This document shows, in pieces, positions 18,990 to 29,553 of a stretch of DNA of 33,941 nt. The stretch comes from Photorhabdus caribbeanensis (GTDB lineage Bacteria > Pseudomonadota > Gammaproteobacteria > Enterobacterales > Enterobacteriaceae): the NCBI RefSeq assembly GCF_018448885.1, contig NZ_RCWB01000045.1:1-33941 (forward strand), given 5' to 3'. Numbering within the stretch: the first letter of the stretch is position 1; each line of letters begins with the position of its first letter. The notes beneath the pieces were generated by a model that did no database searches, was not told the origin of the DNA, and saw nothing but the letters and a program-made list of their open reading frames with translations. The position numbers and the translations under genes were made by a program.

Positions 18990-19144
18990 TTAACTGGTGA
19001 TCGGTGCCACAACAGCAAATCCAGTATGTCCGCCAAACATCTTGCGAGAGATCACAAACACAGGGCAGCGCTTTATGATTTCCTTTCCCGCGCTCGGATC
19101 AAAGTCTAATGAAACAATACCCCTTTGTCTGATACGTATATCAA
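18990..19144 (-). pseudogene. MazF/PemK-family toxin remnant, frameshifted and truncated
   Basis: Downstream of the fusion antitoxin, the minus strand first encodes IYVSDKG and then, after a frame change, GIVSLDFDPSAGKEIIKRC followed by PVFVISRKMFGGHTGFAVVAPITS and a stop at 18990-18992. This is the N-terminal half of a MazF-type mRNA interferase: the usual order is YVPDRGDIVWLDFDP, then R-x-P-A-V/F-V-ISR and a GL/F-A-x-x-P-I-T strand. The frameshift lies around 19118. The arginine of the RRP motif is replaced (KRCP) and the C-terminal half is missing. A functional toxin cannot be made. Confidence 0.75.
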
Positions 19145-19383
19145 ATCACTTCCTTACCAACAGGATTAACGTCAATCCATTCTCTATCCTTGTCTGTCAC
19201 CGTGAAACATTCTTTAGGACTGCCGGCTAACAGTGATTCCAGCGTCAACTCTGTTTGTGAAACATCACGGGCCTCGCGGATCTGATAAAGCCCTATTTCC
19301 CGCTTCATTTCATCAACTTTTTTAGCAATTCTACGGCGGCTTTCAGGGCTGCGTTTTTCAAGCAATTCATCAAGTGTGGTCAT
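19141..19383 (-). CDS. Chimeric antitoxin ORF: HigA-like N-terminus joined to MazE-like C-terminus
   Basis: 80 residues. Residues 1-45 (TLDELLEKRSPESRRRIAKK to EARDVSQTEL) look like the N-terminal part of XRE/HigA antitoxins, stopping in the first helix of the helix-turn-helix. From about residue 46, TLESLLAGSP followed by DREWIDVNPVGKEVI is the C-terminal toxin-binding tail of MazE-type antitoxins, whose usual ending is PVGKE plus an aromatic or aliphatic residue. The DNA-binding half of MazE and most of HigA are absent. The simplest explanation is a deletion that fused two neighbouring antitoxin genes in frame. The following minus-strand DNA holds the matching but broken mazF. Whether it is translated is unknown. 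Confidence 0.65.
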   Translation of the reverse strand: MTTLDELLEKRSPESRRRIAKKVDEMKREIGLYQIREARDVSQTELTLESLLAGSPKECFTVTDKDREWIDVNPVGKEVI

Positions 19384-19466
19384 ACTCAGTTTTCCAAGAT
19401 AGGTGGGGAATTAATTCACACGGTTATTTTACCTCTTGTTTTTACAAGAATTTCATTAATAGAGTC

Positions 19467-19491
19467 AAAAGGGTTAGTAATGCACTAACCC
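19467..19491 (-). terminator. Intrinsic terminator downstream of higBA
   Basis: GGGTTAGT (19471-19478) and ACTAACCC (19484-19491) form a perfect 8-bp stem with a 5-base loop. Read on the minus strand it is followed by TTTT (19470-19467). It lies 16 bp after the antitoxin stop at 19507 and should end the higB-higA transcript. Confidence 0.7.
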
Positions 19492-19506
19492 CATTAGTAC
19501 AGAAAA

Positions 19507-19788
19507 TTACAACGTAATTTGTGGGTTCTGGATACCACAGGCTTGCGCATAGCGCACTAATGTTTCTATACTAGCTTTTGTTACATTATTTTCCATTTTC
19601 GTCACCGTTGGCGGCGTAACCCCCATTCTTTCCGCAACTTGTGCGCGAGTCAGTCCAGCAAACTTACGCCACTCTGCAAGTGTTTCTTGCAATCTTTCCT
19701 TACGTTCTTCCGCTTCATAAGCGGCTTTAAATTCAGAGTCTTTCATCATTTCTGCTAGAATCTCTGAATGTGTCTTATATTTCTTCAT
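19507..19788 (-). CDS. XRE-family antitoxin of a HigBA-type module
   Basis: 93 residues. Residues about 30-90 form an XRE helix-turn-helix domain, with LTRAQVAERMGVTPPTVTKMEN holding the recognition helix. An N-terminal helical extension (residues 1-30) is typical of HigA-type antitoxins paired with Gp49-like toxins. It should bind its own promoter and inhibit the toxin of the preceding gene. The gene overlaps that toxin gene by 14 bases and is the second gene of the pair, the usual higBA order. Intact, with a terminator right behind. Confidence 0.88.
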   Translation of the reverse strand: MKKYKTHSEILAEMMKDSEFKAAYEAEERKERLQETLAEWRKFAGLTRAQVAERMGVTPPTVTKMENNVTKASIETLVRYAQACGIQNPQITL

Positions 19789-20098
19789 GTTTCATTTCCT
19801 CCAATCTGCGAAATGCTAAAGCTATCTCATTTGGGTTGATTTTTTGTGTTTTCTTTATATAAACTCGCAGAATATATATTTGCTTTCCTGTCTGATATAC
19901 CCATAGTCCGCGTGCTATATCTCCCCCCATTGTTCGAATTTCGTAAAGACCATTTCCCAAATGTTTTGTGTCCGGTTCACGTAGTGAGCGAGGATCTTTT
20001 TCCAGCTTTCCAATCAACCTTACAAGTTTTACCCCTACTTTTGCTGGCAAAGACTTAATTTCTTGTTCGGCCTCATCATGGTATTTAACTATAAACAC
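19775..20098 (-). CDS. HigB/RelE-superfamily toxin (Gp49-like)
   Basis: 107 residues starting at GTG 20098, chosen because GGAGG lies 8 bases upstream. MFIVKYHDEAEQEIKSLP is a typical opening of the phage-derived Gp49/HigB family. KHLGNGLYEIR and the strand pair ending with IYILRVYIKKTQKI hold the conserved basic residues, and an RRLEE helix closes the protein. Such toxins cleave mRNA on the ribosome. It is first gene of the pair with the XRE antitoxin at 19507. This is the only toxin-antitoxin module in the window in which both parts look whole. Confidence 0.88.
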   Translation of the reverse strand: MFIVKYHDEAEQEIKSLPAKVGVKLVRLIGKLEKDPRSLREPDTKHLGNGLYEIRTMGGDIARGLWVYQTGKQIYILRVYIKKTQKINPNEIALAFRRLEEMKHEEI

Positions 20099-20250
20099 TC
20101 TAATTTCCTCCTAATGCAAAAAATTAACCCAAAGGAAAATTTTCATCAAGAGGAAAATTGCATTTTAATGAAATATCACTTCTGACTAGATTTCTTGACT
20201 ATAGATTTTTATCTATATAGCATTTGACCTATATTGAACAATAAGTAATC
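20099..20250. promoter_or_regulatory. Divergent promoter/operator region between two higBA modules
   Basis: A perfect 10-base palindrome, GAAAATTTTC (20135-20144), and a 7-bp inverted repeat, AATGCAA (20113-20119) with TTGCATT (20158-20164), lie upstream of the intact higB at 20098. The motif GGAAAATT occurs twice (20134 and 20152). These are candidates for the antitoxin operator; no experimental support. Confidence 0.4.
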
Positions 20251-20602
20251 ATGTAGACTATCAAGACGACGGACATCTTTTGATGCGTTGTTCGATGCTC
20301 TGGATGGCGCCGACAAGGCCAATGTACTAGCTTCAATAATAGCACTTCGGGAAAGAAGCCCTATGTTACCCAAGCCATATGCAGATACTGTGAACGGTTC
20401 ATGCCACAGCAACGTGAAAGAATTACGTGTCCAAAGCAAAGGAGACCCACTCCGAGCATTCTTTGCGTTCGACCCCAAGCGGAGAGGAATTTTGCTTTGC
20501 GCCGGTAACAAAACCGGAAACGAGAAACGGTTTTATGAAACGATGATTCCGATTGCTGACCGTGAGTTCACGGCATATCTGGAAAAGCTAAAAAAGGAGT
20601 AA
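20251..20602 (+). pseudogene. HigB-family toxin gene with early stop and frameshift
   Basis: The body (residues after FDALFDALDGADKAN, with KELRVQSKGDPLRAFFAFDP, GILLCAGNKTG and EKRFYETMIPIADREF) is a well-preserved RelE/HigB toxin of the Gp49-like kind. The start is broken: ATG 20251 is followed at once by TAG. The expected N-terminus TIKTT lies one frame away from TSFDALFDAL because of an extra base near 20271. Homologous toxins, as I recall them, begin MWTIKTTTSFDAWFDAL, so TGG has become TAG. A TTG at 20288 opens the remaining frame but has no ribosome binding site and would lack the first strand. The antitoxin gene follows 5 bp after the stop. Confidence 0.75.
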
Positions 20603-20607
20603 ACACT

Positions 20608-20910
20608 ATGGCAAGAACTCTTGATCAAATATTAGCAAACGAAAAGCCCGAAGTTGTTGCCAATGCACAAGCTGCGGCAACGGAGATGTTGCTAAACATC
20701 CATCTGGCAGAACTCCGTGAGCGGGTACAAAAGACTCAAGGAGAAATAGCTCTGGCTCTTGGTATCAAGCAACCCACGGTTTCTGACATGGAGAAGTTTG
20801 GCCGCGACTTGAAACTGTCTTCCCTCAAACGTTACGTTGAGGCAACAGGTAGCAAACTGCGTCTCGATATCGAGTTACCCGACGGTACCCACTACGGATT
20901 TTCCATTTAA
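20608..20910 (+). CDS. XRE-family antitoxin HigA-type (toxin partner broken)
   Basis: 100 residues with ribosome binding site AAAAAGGAG just before the ATG. The N-terminal arm (TLDQILANEKPEVVANAQ) and helices lead into the helix-turn-helix TQGEIALALGIKQPTVSDMEK at about 43-63. It ends with LKRYVEATGSKLRLDIELPDG, standard for HigA antitoxins paired with the 20251-type toxin. The N-terminal arm is alignable with the first 45 residues of the chimeric ORF at 19141, which means two loci of this type once existed here. Intact, though its toxin is not. Confidence 0.88.
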   Translation: MARTLDQILANEKPEVVANAQAAATEMLLNIHLAELRERVQKTQGEIALALGIKQPTVSDMEKFGRDLKLSSLKRYVEATGSKLRLDIELPDGTHYGFSI

Positions 20911-21123
20911 CCACAAATGCTCCGCGGATATATTCAAGATCAATGTCCACATCGACTTTTTTACGTGTCAGATAATTGTGAGGAACAAGGTCTGCAAGTG
21001 AACGCTTTTAGGAAAGAAAAATTTGAGGAGAGGATTCTTAACGGGGCGGCAAGGTCCATTTGGTAAACTGAACTCGATTAAAACAGAGCGCCAAGTAAAA
21101 ATTGGCGTGTTATCAACAAATTG

Positions 21124-21150
21124 AAATGCCCTCCTTTTTGGAGGGCATTT
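21124..21150 (-). terminator. Terminator of the rplKAJL-rpoBC operon
   Basis: AAATGCCCTCC (21124-21134) and GGAGGGCATTT (21140-21150) form an 11-bp perfect stem with a 5-base loop, about 24 bp after the rpoC stop codon. A second smaller hairpin, CGCCAA / TTGGCG (21089-21107), follows. The stem can also serve transcripts coming from the antitoxin side. Strong GC core, short T-run. Confidence 0.8.
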
Positions 21151-21173
21151 AGTTAGCTAGCGTGTTCTAAGAA

Positions 21174-24100
21174 TTACTTCTTATCGCCACCAAAACCGGC
21201 ATTCAACAGTTCTGCCAAGTTCGCAGTAGCCTCATCGACACTCACTTGTGGCGCCTCAGCAGGCTCATTCAAATGACGACGACGAATGCGATCCTGATGG
21301 TAAGCATAACCGGTACCAGCAGGGATCAGACGACCAACGATGACGTTTTCTTTCAAGCCACGCAGTTCATCACGTTTACCTGCAACCGCAGCCTCAGTCA
21401 GTACGCGGGTCGTTTCCTGGAACGATGCCGCAGAGATGAAGGATTCAGTCGCCAGAGACGCTTTGGTGATACCCAACAGGTCACGGCCATAAGTTGCAGG
21501 CACTTTACCTTCTTGCTCCAGCTTACGGTTTGCCACTTTAACGCGGGCATATTCAACCTGTTCGCCTTCCAAGAACTCGGAACTACCTGCACTTTCAATG
21601 GTCGCTTTACGCAGCATCTGACGAACGATAACCTCAATGTGTTTATCGTTAATCTTAACCCCTTGCAGGCGGTAAACTTCCTGAACTTCGTTGGTGATGT
21701 AACGAGTAACCGCATGAACACCACGCAGGCGCAAGATGTCGTGTGGAGACTCTGGACCATCAGAGATGACGTCACCACGTTCAACCACTTCACCTTCGAA
21801 CACGTTGAGCTGACGCCATTTAGGGATCATCTCTTCGTAAGCATCACCACCATCTAATGGGGAGATAACCAAACGGCGTTTACCTTTGGTTTCTTTACCA
21901 AAGGAGACAATACCGCTGACTTCAGCCAGGATGGCAGGCTCTTTCGGACGACGTGCTTCGAACAAGTCAGCAACACGTGGCAGACCACCGGTAATATCTT
22001 TCGTACCGCCGGATTCCTGCGGAATACGCGCTAAGGTGTCACCCGCAGAGATGCTTACGCCATCGTCTAACTGAACAATCGCTTTGCCCGGCAGGAAGTA
22101 TTGAGCAGGCATATCAGTACCTGGAATCAATACATCGTCACCTTTGGCGTCAACAATTTTCAGTGCCGGACGCAGATCTTTACCACTACCGGTACGCTCC
22201 GCACTATCCAGAACAACCAATGAAGACAGACCGGTTAATTCGTCAGTCTGACGGGTAATGGTCTGGCCATCTATCATGTCAGCGAAACGGATGATACCAG
22301 ATACTTCACTGACAACTGGCATGGTGTGCGGGTCCCAGTTAGCAACGGTTTCACCGCCGTTAACAGTTTCACCATCACCTTTACCCAGTACCGCACCGTA
22401 AGGTACTTTGTAGCTTTCTTTCGTACGGCCAAATTCGTCGATCAAACACAGTTCGGTGTTACGGGAAGTAATTACCAGTTTACCTGCGGAGTTGGTCACG
22501 GATTTAGCGTTAAACAGTTTCAGGCTACCTTTGTTACGCACCTGAATGCTGGATTCCGCTGCCGCACGAGACGCCGCACCACCGATGTGGAACGTACGCA
22601 TCGTCAACTGTGTACCCGGCTCACCGATGGACTGAGCCGCAATAACACCAACCGCCTCACCTTTATTGATAATGTGTCCGCGAGCAAGGTCACGACCATA
22701 GCAGTTAGCACAAACACCGAAGTCAGTTTCGCAACTTACAACGGAACGTACTTTAATGCTGTCAACGGAGCTCTCTTCTAACAGATCACACCATTTTTCA
22801 TTCAACAAAGTATTACGCGGCACCAGAATGTCAGCAGTACCCGGTTTCAGAACATCTTCCGCCGTCACACGACCCAATACACGCTCACGCAGTGGTTCTT
22901 TAACATCACCACCCTCAATAACCGGCGTCATCAGAATACCGTCGTGCGTACCACAGTCATCTTCTGTAACAACCAAGTCTTGCGCCACGTCAACCAGACG
23001 ACGGGTCAAGTAACCAGAGTTCGCCGTTTTCAGTGCGGTATCCGCCAAACCTTTACGAGCACCGTGGGTTGAAATGAAGTACTGGAGTACGTTCAAACCT
23101 TCACGGAAGTTCGCCGTAATTGGGGTTTCGATGATGGAGCCGTCTGGCTTAGCCATCAAGCCACGCATACCCGCCAACTGACGGATCTGAGCGGCAGAAC
23201 CACGCGCACCAGAATCAGCCATCATAAAGATGCTGTTGAAGGAAACTTGTTGTTCTTCCTCACCATCACGATTAGTGACTGTTTCGGTAGACAAGTTTTC
23301 CATCATCGCCTTAGCAACACGCTCGTTTGCCGCAGCCCAGATATCGATAACTTTGTTATAACGTTCACCGGCTGTAACCAGACCTGACTGGAACTGCTCC
23401 TGAATTTCAGCAACTTCGGCTTCGGCTTCTGCAATGATGCCCGCTTTTTTCTCTGGGATAACCATGTCATCGATACCAACAGATGCACCTGAACGCGCAG
23501 CGTAGGCAAAGCCGGTATACATGATCTGGTCAGCGAAAATAACCGTTGGTTTCAGGCCCATCACGCGGTAACACGTGTTCAGCATTCTGGAGATAGCTTT
23601 TTTACCCAATGGTTGGTTAACCAGTGAGTAAGGCAGACCTCTTGGTACAATCATCCACAGGATTGCACGACCAATGGTCGTATCAATCAAACTGGTATTA
23701 ACTGTGATATTGCCTTCGCCATCTTTCACTTCTTCAGTGATACGCACTTTAACGCGGGCATGCAGAGAAGCCAGCCCTGCGCGGTATACGCGCTCAGCTT
23801 CTTTCGGCCCAGTCAGCACCATGCCTTCGCCTTTCGCGTTAACACAGTCACGGGTCATGTAATACAGACCCAGAACAACGTCCTGAGACGGAACGATGAT
23901 TGGCTCGCCACTCGCTGGAGACAAGATGTTGTTAGTAGACATCATCAGCGCACGCGCTTCTAACTGGGCTTCCAGTGTCAGCGGTACGTGAACAGCCATT
24001 TGGTCGCCGTCGAAGTCGGCGTTATAGGCCGCACACACCAGCGGGTGCAGCTGAATCGCTTTACCTTCGATCAGAACCGGTTCGAATGCCTGAATACCCA

Positions 24101-25394
24101 AACGGTGAAGTGTCGGCGCACGGTTCAGCAGAACCGGGTGTTCACGAATAACTTCATCCAGGATATCCCATACCACCGCCTCTTCACGCTCAACCATCTT
24201 TTTAGCGGCTTTAATCGTCGTCGCTAAACCACGCAGTTCCAGCTTGCCGTAGATGAATGGCTTAAACAGCTCCAGTGCCATCTTCTTAGGCAGACCACAC
24301 TGATGCAGACGCAGGTAAGGACCTACGGTGATTACAGAACGACCGGAATAGTCAACACGTTTACCCAACAAGTTCTGACGGAAACGACCTTGTTTACCCT
24401 TGATCATATCAGCCAGGGATTTCAACGGACGTTTGTTAGAACCGGTAATTGCACGACCGCGACGACCGTTATCCAGCAAAGCATCAACCGCTTCTTGCAA
24501 CATACGTTTTTCGTTGCGCACGATGATATCTGGCGCAGCCAGATCCAACAGGCGCTTCAAGCGGTTGTTACGGTTAATAACACGACGATAGAGATCGTTC
24601 AGATCCGAAGTGGCAAAACGGCCGCCATCCAGTGGAACCAATGGACGTAAATCCGGTGGCAAAACTGGCAGAACTGTCAGAACCATCCATTCTGGTTTGT
24701 TGCCAGACTGAATAAAGGCTTCCAACAGTTTAATGCGTTTGGTCAGCTTCTTACGTTTAGTTTCAGAGTTAGTCTCGTTTAACTCTTCACGCAGCGTTTC
24801 ACACTCATTTTCCAGATCAAGATTTTTCAGCAAAGACTGGATCGCTTCTGCGCCCATCTTCGCATCGAATTCATCACCAAACTCTTCCAGTGCATCCAGG
24901 TATTGCTCTTCTGTCAGGATCTGACTGCGCTCCAGGCTGGTCATGCCGCCTTCGACAACCACATAGGATTCGAAGTACAGTACACGCTCAATATCACGCA
25001 GTGGCATATCCAGCAACAAACCGATGCGAGATGGCAATGATTTCAGGAACCAAATGTGTGCAGTTGGAGAGGCCAGTTCAATGTGACCCATACGTTCACG
25101 ACGAACTTTAGTCTGGGTAACTTCTACACCACACTTCTCACAAATTACACCACGGTGTTTCAAGCGCTTGTATTTACCACACAAGCACTCATAGTCTTTT
25201 ACCGGTCCGAAAATACGGGCGCAGAAAAGGCCGTCACGCTCAGGTTTGAACGTACGGTAGTTAATTGTTTCCGGCTTTTTCACTTCACCGAATGACCACG
25301 AACGGATCATATCTGGCGAGGCCAGAGCAATTTTGATCGCATCAAACTCTTCGGTCTTAGTTTGCGCTTTCAGAAACTTCAATAAGTCTTTCAC
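21174..25394 (-). CDS. rpoC: DNA-directed RNA polymerase subunit beta'
   Basis: 1406 residues (E. coli 1407). I start at GTG 25394, with AGGAG 7 bases upstream and product start [18 protein letters not shown] as in E. coli; an open frame reaching 25469 is not coding. Landmarks: N-terminal zinc ribbon CLCG...CEKCG, active-site NADFDGDQM with three magnesium-binding Asp, the bridge helix and trigger loop region (MADSGARGS), second zinc site with C-x-x-C in CANCYGRD, and [14 protein letters not shown]. Catalytic core of transcription with rpoB, from which it is separated by 130 bp. Only the C-terminal tail differs noticeably from E. coli. Confidence 0.99.
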   Translation of the reverse strand: MKDLLKFLKAQTKTEEFDAIKIALASPDMIRSWSFGEVKKPETINYRTFKPERDGLFCARIFGPVKDYECLCGKYKRLKHRGVICEKCGVEVTQTKVRRERMGHIELASPTAHIWFLKSLPSRIGLLLDMPLRDIERVLYFESYVVVEGGMTSLERSQILTEEQYLDALEEFGDEFDAKMGAEAIQSLLKNLDLENECETLREELNETNSETKRKKLTKRIKLLEAFIQSGNKPEWMVLTVLPVLPPDLRPLVPLDGGRFATSDLNDLYRRVINRNNRLKRLLDLAAPDIIVRNEKRMLQEAVDALLDNGRRGRAITGSNKRPLKSLADMIKGKQGRFRQNLLGKRVDYSGRSVITVGPYLRLHQCGLPKKMALELFKPFIYGKLELRGLATTIKAAKKMVEREEAVVWDILDEVIREHPVLLNRAPTLHRLGIQAFEPVLIEGKAIQLHPLVCAAYNADFDGDQMAVHVPLTLEAQLEARALMMSTNNILSPASGEPIIVPSQDVVLGLYYMTRDCVNAKGEGMVLTGPKEAERVYRAGLASLHARVKVRITEEVKDGEGNITVNTSLIDTTIGRAILWMIVPRGLPYSLVNQPLGKKAISRMLNTCYRVMGLKPTVIFADQIMYTGFAYAARSGASVGIDDMVIPEKKAGIIAEAEAEVAEIQEQFQSGLVTAGERYNKVIDIWAAANERVAKAMMENLSTETVTNRDGEEEQQVSFNSIFMMADSGARGSAAQIRQLAGMRGLMAKPDGSIIETPITANFREGLNVLQYFISTHGARKGLADTALKTANSGYLTRRLVDVAQDLVVTEDDCGTHDGILMTPVIEGGDVKEPLRERVLGRVTAEDVLKPGTADILVPRNTLLNEKWCDLLEESSVDSIKVRSVVSCETDFGVCANCYGRDLARGHIINKGEAVGVIAAQSIGEPGTQLTMRTFHIGGAASRAAAESSIQVRNKGSLKLFNAKSVTNSAGKLVITSRNTELCLIDEFGRTKESYKVPYGAVLGKGDGETVNGGETVANWDPHTMPVVSEVSGIIRFADMIDGQTITRQTDELTGLSSLVVLDSAERTGSGKDLRPALKIVDAKGDDVLIPGTDMPAQYFLPGKAIVQLDDGVSISAGDTLARIPQESGGTKDITGGLPRVADLFEARRPKEPAILAEVSGIVSFGKETKGKRRLVISPLDGGDAYEEMIPKWRQLNVFEGEVVERGDVISDGPESPHDILRLRGVHAVTRYITNEVQEVYRLQGVKINDKHIEVIVRQMLRKATIESAGSSEFLEGEQVEYARVKVANRKLEQEGKVPATYGRDLLGITKASLATESFISAASFQETTRVLTEAAVAGKRDELRGLKENVIVGRLIPAGTGYAYHQDRIRRRHLNEPAEAPQVSVDEATANLAELLNAGFGGDKK

Positions 25395-25524
25395 GAAATG
25401 GCTCCTGTCGGAGTTAGACCTGTCAGGAGAGCAGCCCATGCCGCTCCCCCCTATGACCAGTGCAACCACTGGCTGGTAAACTGCCCGTCATCTCCATTCA
25501 GGGCAGTACCAGCCGGAATACGAT
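25395..25524. other. rpoB-rpoC spacer with two hairpins
   Basis: No gene. CCAGTG-CAAC-CACTGG (25457-25472) and CTGCCC / GGGCAG (25481-25506) can form small stems in the mRNA between rpoB and rpoC. No T-run, so not terminators; perhaps processing or stability elements. Confidence 0.4.
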
Positions 25525-28500
25525 TTATTCGTCTTCCAGCTCGATGTTGATACCCAGAGAGCGGATCTCTTTCAACAATACGTTGAAAGATTCCGGCATG
25601 CCTGGCTCCATCTGGTGGTTGCCATCCACGATGTTTTTATACATCTTGGTACGGCCGTTAACATCGTCGGACTTGACGGTGAGCATTTCCTGCAAGGTGT
25701 ACGCAGCACCATATGCTTCCAATGCCCACACTTCCATCTCACCGAAGCGTTGACCACCGAACTGTGCCTTACCACCCAGCGGTTGCTGAGTAACCAGGCT
25801 GTACGAACCGGTTGAACGGGCGTGCATTTTGTCATCCACCAGGTGGTTCAGCTTCAGCATATACATGTAGCCAACAGTAACCTGACGCTCAAATTGCTCA
25901 CCGGTACGACCATCAAACAGGGTAATTTGACCAGAAGTTGGCAAGTCACCCAGTTTCAGCAGCTCTTTAATTTCTTTCTCTTTCGCACCATCAAACACCG
26001 GTGTTGCAATTGGCATGCCTTTTTTCAGGTTTTCTGCCAAACGCATAACTTCTTCATCAGAGAAAGTGCTCAGATCAACTTTCTGACGGGTTTCATCACC
26101 CAGGTCATAAGCTTTCTGGATAAATTCACGCAGTTTGGCAACTTCCTGCTGCTGTTTCAGCATCGCATTGATCTTGTCGCCAATACCTTTCGCAGCCATA
26201 CCCAGATGCGTTTCCAAGATCTGACCAATGTTCATACGTGATGGTACGCCCAGTGGGTTCAGTACGATATCTACCGGCGTGCCGTTTTCATCGTAAGGCA
26301 TATCTTCGATCGGGTTGATCTTGGAGATAACACCCTTGTTACCGTGGCGGCCCGCCATCTTATCACCAGGCTGAATCTGACGTTTAACCGCCAGATAAAC
26401 TTTGACGATTTTCAGCACACCTGGCGCCAGATCATCACCCTGAGTGATCTTACGGCGTTTAGCATCCAGTTTTTTCTCGAACTCAGCTTTGAGTTCGTCA
26501 TACTGTTCAGCCAACTGTTCCAACTGATTCTGTTTCTCTTCATCAGCCAGACCCAGTTCTAACCAACGCTCACGAGGCAGTTTATCCAGTTTTTCAGCTT
26601 CGATGCCGCCAGCAATCAAAACAGAACGGATACGTGCAAACAGGCCAGCTTCAAAGATTCTCAACTCTTCTGTCAGGTCTTTCTTCGCCTGACGCAGTTG
26701 CATCTCTTCGATTTCTAAAGCACGTTTATCTTTCTCTACGCCATCACGGGTAAATACTTGTACGTCGATAACCGTACCGGATACGCCATTTGGTACGCGC
26801 AGAGAAGAGTCTTTAACATCAGACGCTTTCTCACCGAAAATAGCACGCAGCAATTTTTCTTCTGGCGTTAGCTGAGTTTCACCTTTAGGTGTCACTTTAC
26901 CAACCAGAATGTCACCGCCGGTCACTTCCGCACCAATATAAACGATGCCAGATTCATCCAATTTGGAGAGCGCAGCTTCGCCCACGTTAGGGATGTCAGC
27001 CGTGATCTCTTCAGGCCCTAATTTGGTATCACGAGATACGCAAGCCAGTTCCTGGATATGAATGGTTGTAAAGCGATCTTCTTGGACAACACGCTCAGAA
27101 ACTAAGATGGAGTCCTCGAAGTTATAACCATTCCACGGCATGAACGCTACGCGCATGTTCTGACCAAGCGCCAGTTCACCTAAGTCAGTGGATGGGCCGT
27201 CAGCCAGTACGTCGCCACGTTCCACCGGTTCGCCCAGAGAGACGCACGGCATCTGGTTAATACAGGTGTTCTGGTTAGAACGGGTATATTTAGTCAGGTT
27301 ATAAATATCAATACCTGCTTCACCCGAATACATCTCATCTTCGTTTACTTTGATAACGATACGAGATGCATCAACGTACTGAACCACACCACCGCGTTTA
27401 GCAACAGACGTTACACCGGAGTCAACCGCTACCGCACGTTCCATACCTGTACCAACCAGCGGCTTATCAGCACGCAGAGTAGGAACAGCCTGACGTTGCA
27501 TGTTTGCACCCATCAATGCACGGTTGGCGTCATCGTGTTCCAGGAATGGGATCAAGGAAGCACCAACGGAAACCACCTGCTGGGTGGAAACGTCCATATA
27601 TTCAACCTGTTCACGATTGAATAAGCTGGATTCGCCATAACTACGGCAAGTTATCAGATCTTCAACGAAGTGGCCTTCATCATCTAATACGGTGTTGGCC
27701 TGTGCGATAACGAAGTTACCTTCTTCAATCGCAGACAGGTAATGAATTTCATCCGTAACAACACCATCACGCACCAGACGATATGGGGTTTCAAGGAAAC
27801 CATACTCGTTAGTCTGCGCATAAACAGACAATGAGTTAATCAGACCGATGTTCGGACCTTCCGGGGTTTCGATCGGACATACACGGCCATAGTGGGTTGG
27901 GTGTACGTCACGCACTTCGAAGCCAGCACGCTCACGAGTCAAACCACCTGGGCCTAACGCAGAGATACGGCGTTTGTGAGTGATTTCAGAAAGCGGGTTG
28001 TTTTGGTCCATGAACTGAGATAGCTGGCTGGAACCAAAGAATTCTTTCACTGCGGCTGAAATCGGCTTAGCGTTGATCATGTCCTGAGGCATCAGTGTAT
28101 CCAGATCGCCCAGAGACAGACGCTCTTTAACTGCACGTTCAACACGTACCAGACCTACACGGAACTGGTTTTCCGCCATCTCGCCAACAGAACGGATACG
28201 ACGGTTGCCTAAGTGGTCGATATCGTCGACTTCACCTTTACCATTACGGATATCAATGAGTTTCTTCATGACATCAATGATGTCATCTTTACTCAGGATA
28301 CCGGAGCCTTCAACTTCTTCCCGGCTCAATGAGCGGTTGAATTTCATACGACCAACCGCAGAAAGATCATAGCGATCTTCTGAGAAGAACAGATTTTCAA
28401 ACAGATTTTCTGCCGCTTCACGGGTTGGTGGCTCACCAGGACGCATCATGCGATAAATCTCAACCAAAGCACTCAAACGGTCATTGGTTGGATCAACACG

Positions 28501-29553
28501 AAGTGTCTCGGAAATATATGCACCGTGATCTAAATCGTTGGTGAACAGTGTTTCGATAGATTTGTGACCAGACTGGCTCAAACGTGCCAGCAGATCTAAA
28601 GAGAGCTCCATGTTAGCAGCACAGATAATTTCACCTGTATTGACATCAATGTAGTCTCTTGCAACAACTTTACCCGCAATATATTCAACAGGAACCTCAA
28701 TACGGTTCACTTCGTCTTTTTCTAACTGGCGGATATGACGTGCGGTAATACGACGGCCTTTTTCAACATAAACCTTGCCGTTTGCTTCAATATCAAAAGA
28801 AGCGGTTTCACCACGCAAACGTTCTGGTACCAACGTCATTTGCAGTCTGTTGTCACGAATTTCGAAAATCGTTTTACTGAAGAACAGGTTCAAGATCTCT
28901 TCAGTGCTGTAATCCATTGCACGCAGAATAATCGTTGCCGGCAATTTACGGCGGCGGTCAATACGTACAAACAGATTATCTTTTGGATCGAATTCGAAAT
29001 CTAACCAAGAACCACGGTAAGGAATAATACGCGCGTTATACAATACCTTACCGGATGAGTGAGTTTTACCCTTATCGCTGTCAAAGAATACACCAGGACT
29101 ACGATGTAACTGGGAAACAATAACCCGCTCAGTACCATTGATAACAAAAGTACCGTTGTCAGTCATGAGCGGAATTTCACCCATGTAGACTTCTTGCTCT
29201 TTGATGTCTTTGACCGTGCCTTCCGGTGCTTCACGTTCATAGATAACCAGACGCAACTTCACGCGCAGAGGCGCAGAATAAGTTACACCACGAATCTGGC
29301 ACTCTTTAACATCAAACACTGGCTCACCAAGACGGTAGCTAACGTATTGCAGCTCCGAACTGCCGCTGTAGCTCTGAATTGGGAATACAGAACGGAATGC
29401 CGCTTCTAAACCATTCTGGCCTTCTGGATCTTGCTCGATAAACTTCTGGAACGAGTCAAGTTGGATAGAAAGGAGATAAGGTACGTCCAACACTTGGGGA
29501 CGCTTACCAAAATCCTTACGAATACGTTTTTTCTCGGTATAGGAGTAAACCAT
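25525..29553 (-). CDS. rpoB: DNA-directed RNA polymerase subunit beta
   Basis: 1342 residues, the same length as E. coli RpoB and nearly collinear. The rifampicin-binding cluster I ([21 protein letters not shown], then [10 protein letters not shown]) shows the wild-type residues at the common resistance positions (equivalents of S512, Q513, D516, H526, S531), so rifampicin sensitivity is predicted. [21 protein letters not shown] and GRHGNKG near the C-terminus belong to the catalytic and beta'-contact core. The ATG at 29553 has GAGGAA upstream. It follows rplL after 339 bp containing an attenuator. Confidence 0.99.
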   Translation of the reverse strand: MVYSYTEKKRIRKDFGKRPQVLDVPYLLSIQLDSFQKFIEQDPEGQNGLEAAFRSVFPIQSYSGSSELQYVSYRLGEPVFDVKECQIRGVTYSAPLRVKLRLVIYEREAPEGTVKDIKEQEVYMGEIPLMTDNGTFVINGTERVIVSQLHRSPGVFFDSDKGKTHSSGKVLYNARIIPYRGSWLDFEFDPKDNLFVRIDRRRKLPATIILRAMDYSTEEILNLFFSKTIFEIRDNRLQMTLVPERLRGETASFDIEANGKVYVEKGRRITARHIRQLEKDEVNRIEVPVEYIAGKVVARDYIDVNTGEIICAANMELSLDLLARLSQSGHKSIETLFTNDLDHGAYISETLRVDPTNDRLSALVEIYRMMRPGEPPTREAAENLFENLFFSEDRYDLSAVGRMKFNRSLSREEVEGSGILSKDDIIDVMKKLIDIRNGKGEVDDIDHLGNRRIRSVGEMAENQFRVGLVRVERAVKERLSLGDLDTLMPQDMINAKPISAAVKEFFGSSQLSQFMDQNNPLSEITHKRRISALGPGGLTRERAGFEVRDVHPTHYGRVCPIETPEGPNIGLINSLSVYAQTNEYGFLETPYRLVRDGVVTDEIHYLSAIEEGNFVIAQANTVLDDEGHFVEDLITCRSYGESSLFNREQVEYMDVSTQQVVSVGASLIPFLEHDDANRALMGANMQRQAVPTLRADKPLVGTGMERAVAVDSGVTSVAKRGGVVQYVDASRIVIKVNEDEMYSGEAGIDIYNLTKYTRSNQNTCINQMPCVSLGEPVERGDVLADGPSTDLGELALGQNMRVAFMPWNGYNFEDSILVSERVVQEDRFTTIHIQELACVSRDTKLGPEEITADIPNVGEAALSKLDESGIVYIGAEVTGGDILVGKVTPKGETQLTPEEKLLRAIFGEKASDVKDSSLRVPNGVSGTVIDVQVFTRDGVEKDKRALEIEEMQLRQAKKDLTEELRIFEAGLFARIRSVLIAGGIEAEKLDKLPRERWLELGLADEEKQNQLEQLAEQYDELKAEFEKKLDAKRRKITQGDDLAPGVLKIVKVYLAVKRQIQPGDKMAGRHGNKGVISKINPIEDMPYDENGTPVDIVLNPLGVPSRMNIGQILETHLGMAAKGIGDKINAMLKQQQEVAKLREFIQKAYDLGDETRQKVDLSTFSDEEVMRLAENLKKGMPIATPVFDGAKEKEIKELLKLGDLPTSGQITLFDGRTGEQFERQVTVGYMYMLKLNHLVDDKMHARSTGSYSLVTQQPLGGKAQFGGQRFGEMEVWALEAYGAAYTLQEMLTVKSDDVNGRTKMYKNIVDGNHQMEPGMPESFNVLLKEIRSLGINIELEDE

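Noticed and set aside
18915-18990. Short open stretch that might be part of another gene
   Set aside because: Too short, no recognisable motif; treated as rearranged spacer.
18997-19230. Plus-strand 77-codon open frame
   Set aside because: Antisense to the mazF remnant and the MazE-like tail; no ribosome binding site.
20209-20511. Minus-strand 100-codon open frame
   Set aside because: Antisense shadow of the broken higB, which has clear toxin similarity on the plus strand.
21246-24227. Several long plus-strand open frames opposite rpoC
   Set aside because: Typical shadows of a conserved, biased coding sequence; products resemble nothing.
25395-25469. Extension of rpoC upstream of GTG 25394
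   Set aside because: Not conserved with RpoC; the GTG has a correctly spaced AGGAG.
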